From the NCBI GenBank assembly GCA_018399915.1, contig JAGYNW010000165.1:1-5044 (forward strand): a stretch of DNA of 5,044 bases, in the 5' to 3' direction. This DNA comes from Candidatus Omnitrophota bacterium. Its GTDB lineage: Bacteria > Omnitrophota > Gorgyraeia > Zapsychrales > Zapsychraceae. A program made the translations under genes and the position numbers. Shown piece after piece: positions 1 through 5,044 of the stretch. The notes beneath the pieces were generated by a model, which was not told the origin of the DNA, ran no database searches, and worked only from the letters and a program-made list of their open reading frames with translations. Every line of letters begins with the position of its first letter. Positions within the stretch are counted from its first letter, which is position 1.

Positions 1-291
1 ATTGTCGACCGCCCATTCATAGGACGCTTTCCCATGGTCTCTTTTGCCTGGATCGATGATGAATGGCATGAACAACTCTTTGAGGAGCTAAAAAAGAAAA
101 AACCCCGCTACGCGATATTATCCAAAGAAAAAGATATCCAACATTTAAAGGTTTTCTTCCAAATAAAACGAAACAAAGAAAAATATTACCAAATAATCAA
201 TTATATTCGGGAGCACTACACACTAACATCTACAACGCCTGACATGAAAATCTATCAGCATGATGAAACTGTTTCCGAAAACAAAGAATAA
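1..291 (+). CDS. C-terminal end of a probable membrane glycosyltransferase (5' partial)
   Basis: The frame is open from the first base of the window to a TAA at 289-291, giving the last 96 residues of a longer protein. The ATG at 34 is probably internal, because the codons before it read as plausible protein (IVDRPFIGRFP) with no stop. The piece is soluble and lysine-rich, with no membrane segment. Its pattern, a 'KPRYAILSK' strand, then a helix, then 'YIREHYTL' and a final 'MKIYQ' strand, resembles the soluble tail that follows the transmembrane part of GT39/ArnT-like dolichyl-phosphate-mannose-type glycosyltransferases. That resemblance is from memory of the family and is weak, since the catalytic and membrane parts lie outside the window. 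If right, it would transfer a sugar from a polyprenyl-phosphate donor at the outer face of the inner membrane. It stands 105 bases before the methyltransferase fragment on the same strand. Confidence 0.5.
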   Translation: MVDRPFIGRFPMVSFAWIDDEWHEQLFEELKKKKPRYAILSKEKDIQHLKVFFQIKRNKEKYYQIINYIREHYTLTSTTPDMKIYQHDETVSENKE

Positions 292-396
292 CAATCCATC
301 ATTCTGCTTGCTTTAAACAATCTTTTTTGGTAAATTCATTTATTTAATAGGCCGCACAATAATCTTTCATGCTAGGCAGAGCTAAACGATAAACCC

Positions 397-651
397 ATGA
401 CCCAAAATACAAATCTTATTCTCGACATTGGTTGCGGCATCAATAAAATTCCGGATGCCGTGGGCATGGACATCGACCCGGACAGCAAGGCAGACATCAT
501 CCATGACCTGAATGTTTTTCCGTATCCAATTAATGATAATGCCTTTGACCGGATCTATGCCAAACATATCATCGAGCATCTGGATGACCCGCAAGCTAAA
601 TCCATGGCTTCCTTGAATTCATTGCTTGCACAAAAAAGATTTCTATTTTAG
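397..651 (+). pseudogene. Truncated class I SAM-dependent methyltransferase (type 11), N-terminal fragment
   Basis: The 84-residue product begins like a class I methyltransferase. Residues 8-13 (LDIGCG, residues 9-14 if the first M is counted) are the SAM-binding motif I, 'VGMDIDP' is the acidic strand-2 motif that binds the SAM ribose, and 'HDLNVFPYPINDNAFDRI' followed by 'HIIEHLDD' is the post-motif region typical of Methyltransf_11. Family members usually run to about 180-250 residues. Here homology seems to end near residue 66 and the rest of the Rossmann fold is missing. Reading the other two + frames past 600 did not recover a family-like continuation, so a deletion or rearrangement explains it better than a simple frameshift. 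The ATG at 397 has only a weak purine stretch (GGCAGAG, 375-381) before it, and an in-frame TAG at 373-375 blocks any longer start. A short functional protein cannot be excluded, but loss of function is more likely. Confidence 0.65.
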
Positions 652-700
652 TATTGATAGAGAAAAATGAATGAAACGATTAAGTAAAACGAAATAAAAA

Positions 701-705
701 AGGAG
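701..705 (+). promoter_or_regulatory. Ribosome binding site of the ferredoxin gene
   Basis: A full AGGAG, preceded by a run of A, sits 9 bases before the ATG at 715. It is the strongest Shine-Dalgarno site on the + strand here and fixes the start of a gene too short for many gene callers. Confidence 0.8.
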
Positions 706-714
706 TTATTTATC

Positions 715-882
715 ATGGCTTACAAAATTTCAGATCAATGCACGGCTTGTGGTTCCTGCAAACCGGAATGTCCGGTTGACGCCATTAGCGAAGGAGATAT
801 CTATGTGATTGATCCGGATACATGTACAGATTGCGGCGCCTGCGCAGCTGTTTGTCCTGTTGAAGCGATTTCAGCAGAATAA
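715..882 (+). CDS. Clostridial-type 2[4Fe-4S] ferredoxin
   Basis: This is a complete 55-residue low-potential electron carrier, the classical size for clostridial ferredoxins. Two CxxCxxCxxxCP motifs are intact: Cys9, 12, 15, 19 and Cys37, 40, 43, 47. As in other members of this fold, the first three cysteines of each motif should ligate one cubane and the fourth the other. The protein is an internal duplication: 'CPVDAIS' after the first motif is matched by 'CPVEAIS' after the second. It is acidic, soluble and cytoplasmic, with no signal peptide or extension. The start is set by AGGAG at 701-705, and a strong hairpin follows 12 bases after the stop, so it may be a monocistronic unit or the end of the upstream + strand genes. 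It probably serves pyruvate- or hydrogenase-type oxidoreductases, or radical SAM enzymes that need reduction; no partner is encoded beside it on this strand. Confidence 0.95.
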   Translation: MAYKISDQCTACGSCKPECPVDAISEGDIYVIDPDTCTDCGACAAVCPVEAISAE

Positions 883-894
883 AATTGTTATTAT

Positions 895-935
895 AAAAAA
901 GGCATTTCTCTTATATTAAGCGAAATGCCTTTTTT
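895..935. terminator. Bidirectional rho-independent terminator between convergent genes
   Basis: Left arm 895-908 (A6 then GGCATTTC) pairs perfectly with right arm 922-935 (GAAATGCC then T6), a 14-bp stem around a 13-base loop. On the + strand the T run ends the ferredoxin transcript, 12 bases after its stop. On the - strand the complement of the A run gives the same U tract, 29 bases after the sugar-kinase stop. The symmetry and location argue that it serves both transcripts. Confidence 0.9.
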
Positions 936-964
936 ATATTTCCAAATAATATATTATCACTCTT

Positions 965-1966
965 CTAACTTGATACTTTAGGCCCGTTCGGTTGATAAAA
1001 AATAATCTGCGAACCCAAACCTTCAAACCTGACCGGAACCATTAAAAGCTTTTTTAACTTTTCTTTAACGACTTTCTGTTTGGATGGAGGAACATACAAA
1101 AGAACAAATCCCCCGCCACCAGCGCCTAAGAGTTTGCCTCCTAACGCGCCCGCGCGTTTCGCAACCGCGAACATATTATCAATATGCGGCAAAGAAATCT
1201 TTGAAGATAAAGTCCTTTTGATCTGCCAGGCCTCGTCCAAAAGCATCCCGAACTTCTGCAGTCTATCTTTCTGTAAAAGACCCAGAGCATGGAAGGTCAT
1301 ATCATACATCCTTTTGAGTTCCTTTTGTTTATTGGGCATATTCTTGATCTGATGCTCCGCGATTTTGGAAGCGGTCCGGGAAAACCCTGTAAAATATAAC
1401 AGCAGAGATTTCTCTAAATTTTTGATTGTCTCCTTTGCTACCGTGACCTTCCGCACCTGCAAATGGTCTGTTCCTCCAAACTCAATAAAATTAAGGCCGC
1501 CATGCGCGGCCAATGTTTGATCCTGGCATCCTACGTTCTCTTTACACATCTCTTGTTCAATATAAATAGCCTCCTCAGCCAACTGCTCCTTAGTCGGCAT
1601 CTTCCCGATCAAAGCATAAAGCGCATTCAATAATCCGACCGTAAAAGAGGAACTTGATCCCAGGCCGGTCCTGGCGGGAAGGTCTCCATCGTGATGGATC
1701 TCTACGCCCTGACGGATCTTAAGATATCGCAGAACCTCACGCACAGCCGGGTGATCGATCTCATCTATTCTTTTCACATGCTCCATTTGCGAATAAATAA
1801 TCCGCGATTTATGTTTAAAAAAAGGCGGCAAATAGCGGCAGGTAATATAACAATATTTATCGATGGTTGTAGCCAGAACAGCGCCTTTATTTTCTTCATA
1901 CCAAGTGGGATAATCCGTGCCCCCGCCAAAAAAGGACATTCGAAAAGGTGTGCGGCTAATGATCAT
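965..1966 (-). CDS. GHMP sugar kinase, HddA-like (D-glycero-alpha-D-manno-heptose-7-phosphate kinase family)
   Basis: The 333-residue protein has the full GHMP kinase layout. Motif 1 at residues 5-20 (RTPFRMSFFGGGTDYP) is the form seen in heptose kinases of the HddA type. Motif 2, the ATP phosphate-binding loop, is at 97-107 (P97, then GLGSSSS). G146-C-Q-D149-Q matches the GxxDQ segment that carries the catalytic Asp in galactokinase-like members. Motif 3 is at 278-286 (KLLGAGGGG). The length suits the family. HddA phosphorylates C1 of heptose 7-phosphate in the cytoplasm on the way to GDP-D-glycero-D-manno-heptose, but related kinases act on other sugars, and the partner genes gmhA, gmhB and hddC are not in the window. 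I chose the ATG at 1966 because AAGGGAG lies 9 bases before it and the protein then starts directly at strand 1 (MIISRTPF). It is last in the operon, 20 bases after the radical SAM gene, and is followed by the hairpin at 895-935. Confidence 0.85.
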   Translation of the reverse strand: MIISRTPFRMSFFGGGTDYPTWYEENKGAVLATTIDKYCYITCRYLPPFFKHKSRIIYSQMEHVKRIDEIDHPAVREVLRYLKIRQGVEIHHDGDLPARTGLGSSSSFTVGLLNALYALIGKMPTKEQLAEEAIYIEQEMCKENVGCQDQTLAAHGGLNFIEFGGTDHLQVRKVTVAKETIKNLEKSLLLYFTGFSRTASKIAEHQIKNMPNKQKELKRMYDMTFHALGLLQKDRLQKFGMLLDEAWQIKRTLSSKISLPHIDNMFAVAKRAGALGGKLLGAGGGGFVLLYVPPSKQKVVKEKLKKLLMVPVRFEGLGSQIIFYQPNGPKVSS

Positions 1967-1975
1967 GATAATTGT

Positions 1976-1982
1976 CTCCCTT
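1976..1982 (-). promoter_or_regulatory. Ribosome binding site that sets the kinase start
   Basis: On the - strand this reads AAGGGAG, 9 bases before the ATG at 1966. It lies inside the eight extra codons of a longer frame beginning with TTG at 1990, so it favours the shorter protein. Confidence 0.75.
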
Positions 1983-1986
1983 ATAT

Positions 1987-3489
1987 TCAAGCAAATAGCT
2001 TGTCATTCATGTATTCGTAATTATTCCTCTTTAGTTGAACGGAGCACATCTGTTTGATATTTTCTACGGCCGGGGCACCAAACTTGTCCTGTATCCTGGC
2101 AAGATATCGCGGATCCTTATAATAATCGTTAAAGGCTTGATCCCGAAATTTAAGGACCTGTCCGCTGGAAAGGTGTTTGGTTGCTAAAGGCAAACAATTT
2201 TCACTGAATTGAGAATATCCGTTCCACTCCGAGGGAAGTTCAACGCCCTGCTTTAAGGCATCGGCATACAATTGCGAACCCGGATAAGCCATCGCACAAT
2301 ACAAATTTGCATAGGCGCAGTTAAGTTCTTTCGCTAAATCCAGCGTTTCCTGCATAGTCTCAAGGTCATCGTCAGGAAGCCCAAAAATAAAATTGGCCAC
2401 GATCTCTATCCCGGCCTCATGTGTCATCTGAACGATATTTTTAATCTGCGACTCATCAAACCGGCCCTTCGAGACACCATCCCGGACCTTCTTGCTTCCG
2501 GATTCAAACCCATAGGCGATCCAATTGATGCCGGCCTTCTTCATCTTGGCAAGCATATGGGGCTTGACCGTATCGACTCTTCCATAAACCCATAAATTGA
2601 GGTCATGACCCAAAGCGATCAGGCCATCGCAGATCTCCTCAACATGGTCCCATTTAAGGATAAATATCTCATCCAGAACTTTTACATTCTTGATCCCATA
2701 ATTCTTTACCAAAAAATCAATCTCTTCCACCACCTGACGAGGGGGCCGGTAACGGATACCTGGTTTCCCGAATAAAGTATTAATACAACAGAAACTGCAT
2801 TTAAAAGGACACCCCAAGCTTGTGTATATGACCGCGTAAGGAGACCGCTCTTCAATATGACTGAAACAATGCCAATTATGTGCGCGGTATTTATCCATAG
2901 GAAGAAGATCCCAGGCCGGCATAGGAAGCTCCCCTAAATCAGCAATATTGGGAGCGCGTTCATTGGAAAGAACTTTACCCTCACGGCGATACCAGAGCCC
3001 CTGGATCCCGGCTAAAGAATCTTTGATGCGGCCTTGCTTGATCGCCTCTGTCAACTGGTACATGGCCGTAAACCCTTCTCCTTCAATCAAAAAATCTGCG
3101 GCTTCTTCTTGCATAGTGCGTTGAGGAAGCGCCGAAGCATGAAGCCCGGAAATAGACGTTAAGACATCCGGGCACACCGACTTAAACTGCCGCAAGAACT
3201 GCCCGGCACCCGTCATATTAATTGTGGATGCCGACGGGTTCGTTCCAGAAACAACAACAGAGACAAGCCAAGGATGATATTTCTGGACCCGCACGATGGT
3301 TTCATCCATATCCAAATTTTCGGCCTCAGCATCGATAACCGAAACATGTAACCCTTGCTTTCGCAGATAAGCTGCTGTCAGGATCATCCATAACGGCGGT
3401 TCAATGCCCGATAGGTCCTTGCCCAAAGCCTGAAAAACCTTTTTGCGGTTATTTACTTTCACTAAAACAACATCTATCTTTTTGCTCAT
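1987..3489 (-). CDS. B12-binding domain radical SAM protein
   Basis: The 500-residue protein has a Rossmann-like cobalamin-binding domain at about 1-155, with the helix-strand segment 'YLRKQGLHVSVIDAEAENLD' and the domain-ending 'LIEGEGF' seen in such enzymes. It has no DxHxxG motif, which is usual for B12-dependent radical SAM proteins. A linker with 'LPMPAWDLLP' leads to the radical SAM barrel at about 217-440. Cys227, Cys231 and Cys234 form the CxxxCxxC motif that should hold the [4Fe-4S] cluster; 'GFESGS' (327-332) and 'FGLP' (369-372) are the conserved barrel strands that contact SAM. A tail of about 60 residues follows. Known relatives methylate unactivated carbons or remake rings on lipids, tetrapyrroles, antibiotics and peptides; the substrate here cannot be read from sequence. 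It lies between an SDR and a sugar kinase in a nucleotide-sugar operon, which suggests a glycan-related substrate. The ATG at 3489 has AAAGGAA just upstream. Confidence 0.9.
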   Translation of the reverse strand: MSKKIDVVLVKVNNRKKVFQALGKDLSGIEPPLWMILTAAYLRKQGLHVSVIDAEAENLDMDETIVRVQKYHPWLVSVVVSGTNPSASTINMTGAGQFLRQFKSVCPDVLTSISGLHASALPQRTMQEEAADFLIEGEGFTAMYQLTEAIKQGRIKDSLAGIQGLWYRREGKVLSNERAPNIADLGELPMPAWDLLPMDKYRAHNWHCFSHIEERSPYAVIYTSLGCPFKCSFCCINTLFGKPGIRYRPPRQVVEEIDFLVKNYGIKNVKVLDEIFILKWDHVEEICDGLIALGHDLNLWVYGRVDTVKPHMLAKMKKAGINWIAYGFESGSKKVRDGVSKGRFDESQIKNIVQMTHEAGIEIVANFIFGLPDDDLETMQETLDLAKELNCAYANLYCAMAYPGSQLYADALKQGVELPSEWNGYSQFSENCLPLATKHLSSGQVLKFRDQAFNDYYKDPRYLARIQDKFGAPAVENIKQMCSVQLKRNNYEYMNDKLFA

Positions 3490-3493
3490 ATTC

Positions 3494-3500
3494 TTCCTTT
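3494..3500 (-). promoter_or_regulatory. Ribosome binding site of the radical SAM gene
   Basis: AAAGGAA on the - strand, four bases before the ATG at 3489 (AAAGGAAGAATATG). It lies in the 24-base gap after the SDR stop, so the gene can be translated within the same message. Confidence 0.65.
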
Positions 3501-3513
3501 GCGATCAAAAATA

Positions 3514-4443
3514 TTATATATTCGCGTACTGATTACGCTTGATCACCTGATAACCCTTGACTAATTCCGCTATGCCCTTGCTCAAGGAAACCTGCTGTTT
3601 GAACCCGGCCGCTTCGATCTTCTCATTACTGACGATATAATCCCTTTTGTCCGGATCCTCTCCGATATTGGATTCCACGAAATAAAATTCCGGTACATGT
3701 TTTTTGATCTCCTGACACAATTCCAATTTACTTAAATTGGCATCACTTAAGCCGACATTGTATGGCTCTTTCTTCATGCTTTCGAAGTTTTTGAGCGAAT
3801 GAATAAAGGCATTAGCGACGTCCCTGACATGAATATAATTGCGTTTAAAATGCGCCTCAAAAAGAACAATAAAACGGTCATAAACAGCTCGGTAAGTAAA
3901 ATCATTCACCAGCAGATCTAACCGCATCCGCGGACTAATGCCAAAAGCCGTGGCCAGACGCAAGGTTATCCCTCCGGCATCCAGAACCGCCTTTTCTGCT
4001 TCGACTTTCAACTTCCCGTAAATTGATATCGGATTCATAGGAGTCTCTTCTGTGCAGAATTTCCCCTTTTCCCCTACGCCATAACCACTATTGGTTGTCG
4101 GGAAAATGACCATCTGATCATTTGATTTAATTTCCAGGATCATTTTAACCGCATCAGAAAGGATGGCCCGAGCGGCTTCAGGTTCTTTGGCGCATAACGG
4201 AGCGCCGGTCAAACAGGCCAAAGGGAAAATCGCGTCCACATCTTGCATCAACTTTTTCACAAGCGGCTTATCCCGGGTATCCCCTCTCACAATGGAAAGG
4301 TCATCATCATAACAGCAATCCAAAAGAGCTGTTTGATTATACAAAAAATTATCCAATACGGTTACTTTATAGCCTTCTCGCAACAATTGAGGAACCATTA
4401 TGGATCCTAAATATCCGGCCCCGCCAGTTACTAAAATTTTCAT
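3514..4443 (-). CDS. Extended SDR NAD-dependent epimerase/dehydratase acting on a nucleotide sugar
   Basis: This is a complete 309-residue extended short-chain dehydrogenase. The NAD-binding TGGAGYLG (6-13) has the GxxGxxG spacing, Asp31 ends strand 2 (VTVLDN) and favours NAD over NADP, and 'GDTRD' (54-58) is the adenine-side motif. The catalytic pair is Tyr142-x3-Lys146 (YGKLK). The expected Ser/Thr is Thr117: it lies 25 residues before Tyr142, the same distance as Ser124 to Tyr149 in E. coli GalE. 'RNYIHVRDVANAF' (201-213) is the substrate-domain motif shared by GalE-like and dehydratase-like members. It is slightly shorter than GalE (about 338). It could be a 4-epimerase, a C3/C5 epimerase or a 4,6-dehydratase; sequence alone does not decide, and with fcl alongside its substrate may be a GDP- or UDP-sugar. 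GGAG lies 7 bases before the ATG at 4443; the gene follows fcl by 37 bases and precedes the radical SAM gene by 24. Confidence 0.88.
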   Translation of the reverse strand: MKILVTGGAGYLGSIMVPQLLREGYKVTVLDNFLYNQTALLDCCYDDDLSIVRGDTRDKPLVKKLMQDVDAIFPLACLTGAPLCAKEPEAARAILSDAVKMILEIKSNDQMVIFPTTNSGYGVGEKGKFCTEETPMNPISIYGKLKVEAEKAVLDAGGITLRLATAFGISPRMRLDLLVNDFTYRAVYDRFIVLFEAHFKRNYIHVRDVANAFIHSLKNFESMKKEPYNVGLSDANLSKLELCQEIKKHVPEFYFVESNIGEDPDKRDYIVSNEKIEAAGFKQQVSLSKGIAELVKGYQVIKRNQYANI

Positions 4444-4450
4444 ATTCTGA

Positions 4451-4454
4451 CTCC
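4451..4454 (-). promoter_or_regulatory. Ribosome binding site of the SDR gene
   Basis: GGAG on the - strand, 7 bases before the ATG at 4443, in the 37-base gap after the fcl stop. Confidence 0.65.
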
Positions 4455-4480
4455 GTTCTTTATATTCTTATTTATTCTTA

Positions 4481-5044
4481 TCAATCAACTTCCTGAGTGG
4501 TCTTTTTTTGGGATCGGAACCATTCATAAGTCCGGCTGACACCGTCAGCAATATCTTGTTTCGGCTTCCATCCCAACTTACGCACACAACGATTATCCAG
4601 CAATTTTTGAAAAGTGCCATCCGGCTTTGAAGAATCAAAAACGATCCTGCCCTGATAACCGGTAACCCCGGCGATCATCGTTGCCAGGTCCTTGATCGTG
4701 ATATCCTCGCCGCAGCCGACATTTATTATTTTTTCACTGTTGTATTTCTCCATCAAATGAACACACGCCTCAGCGAAATCATCCGCATAAAGAAACTCGC
4801 GTCGCGGCGTTCCGGTACCCCACAAAGTAACAGATTCTGCCTTCTCCTCGACCGCCTTGGTAAATCGTCCGATCATCGCGCCTAAGACATGGGCTTTTTC
4901 TAAATCTGTATCTGCGCCCGGTCCATAAACGGTAGCTGGCACTATAACCACGGCATTTAATCCGTATTGTTTCCGGAAACTTTGACACAAAACAACGCCC
5001 GCAGACTTGGCCAAGGAATAAGGAAGGCTGGTTGGTTCCATTTC
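4481..5044 (-). CDS. fcl: GDP-L-fucose synthase (5' partial)
   Basis: The last 187 residues are present; the N-terminal NADP-binding part lies beyond the window end. The enzyme (also WcaG, GMER) converts GDP-4-keto-6-deoxy-D-mannose to GDP-L-fucose by C3/C5 epimerisation and NADPH reduction at C4, in the cytoplasm. The fragment starts just before the catalytic YxxxK (Tyr9 and Lys13 of the fragment, matching Tyr136 and Lys140 of the E. coli enzyme). With that offset His52 falls on the E. coli catalytic His179 and Arg60 on Arg187, and 'VTLWGTGTPRREFLYADD' (72-89) is the family's substrate-binding signature. 'KPDGTFQKLLD' and 'LGWKP' near the end are also typical. About 127 residues should be missing. 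No damage is visible. It is the most upstream gene of the visible - strand operon; its usual partner gmd (GDP-mannose 4,6-dehydratase) may lie just outside. Confidence 0.95.
   Translation of the reverse strand, partial: EMEPTSLPYSLAKSAGVVLCQSFRKQYGLNAVVIVPATVYGPGADTDLEKAHVLGAMIGRFTKAVEEKAESVTLWGTGTPRREFLYADDFAEACVHLMEKYNSEKIINVGCGEDITIKDLATMIAGVTGYQGRIVFDSSKPDGTFQKLLDNRCVRKLGWKPKQDIADGVSRTYEWFRSQKKTTQEVD

Larger units (their letters stand above)
965..5044 (-). other. Putative nucleotide-sugar operon: fcl, SDR, radical SAM, sugar kinase
   Basis: Four same-strand genes are separated by 37, 24 and 20 bases, with purine-rich ribosome binding sites before the last three, no internal hairpin, and one strong terminator after the last. 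The promoter must lie beyond 5044. Three of the four products handle sugars or nucleotide sugars, so the radical SAM protein is likely to work on the same glycan or its precursor. Confidence 0.75.

Noticed and set aside
308..336. Promoter-like TTGCTT, 17 bases, TAAATT before the methyltransferase fragment
   Set aside because: Only 3 and 4 of 6 bases match the consensus boxes, in AT-rich DNA where such matches are expected by chance.
382..594. A 70-codon open frame on the - strand antisense to the methyltransferase fragment
   Set aside because: It mirrors a frame with clear SAM-binding motifs, has no recognisable domain and no ribosome binding site.
654..683. TTGATA at 654-659 as a -35 box for the ferredoxin gene
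   Set aside because: No convincing -10 box lies 16-18 bases downstream (best is GATTAA), so a promoter cannot be claimed.
1080..1352. A 90-codon + strand frame inside the kinase gene
   Set aside because: It is antisense to the conserved motif 3 region; its proline-rich start is the reverse of the glycine codons of that motif.
1691..2020. A 109-codon + strand frame across the kinase start
   Set aside because: Antisense to conserved kinase motif 1 and the radical SAM gene end; no family resemblance.
4462..4480. Short direct repeat ATTCTTA in the fcl-SDR gap
   Set aside because: Two copies of a 7-base AT-rich word are too little to call a regulatory or mobile repeat.
4779..4988. A 69-codon - strand frame within fcl
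   Set aside because: It is an out-of-frame reading of the same strand; the fcl frame carries the conserved catalytic residues.

Overview
The window looks like part of an envelope-polysaccharide locus of an anaerobic bacterium. The grounds are a clostridial-type 2[4Fe-4S] ferredoxin, a B12-binding radical SAM enzyme, a GDP-fucose synthase and a heptose-type sugar kinase. The heptose-type kinase and a probable GT39-like membrane protein suggest a Gram-negative cell plan. The gene mix and coding style remind me of Candidatus Omnitrophota (OP3), but that is an impression and not something the sequence proves.

Left part, + strand (1-882): the C-terminal end of a protein that starts outside the window (1-291, perhaps a membrane glycosyltransferase); a short spacer; a methyltransferase that breaks off after about 65 recognisable residues (397-651, probable pseudogene); and a complete 55-residue ferredoxin with a strong ribosome binding site (715-882). 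A perfect 14-bp hairpin at 895-935, flanked by A and T runs, lies between the two convergent gene sets and can terminate both.

Right part, - strand (965-5044), transcribed right to left: the C-terminal two thirds of a GDP-L-fucose synthase (cut by the window end), an extended SDR nucleotide-sugar epimerase/dehydratase, a 500-residue B12-binding radical SAM protein, and an HddA-like GHMP sugar kinase. Gaps of 37, 24 and 20 bases and no internal terminator make this a likely single operon.

The - strand genes probably make activated sugars for a surface glycan. One branch yields GDP-L-fucose. The kinase would phosphorylate a sugar (in the HddA family, D-glycero-D-manno-heptose 7-phosphate at C1). 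The SDR would oxidise, epimerise or reduce a nucleotide sugar. The role of the radical SAM enzyme is the main open question: its position suggests it alters a sugar or a lipid carrier by radical chemistry. No RNA genes, CRISPR arrays, insertion sequences or attachment sites were seen, and no gene-free stretch reaches 300 bases.
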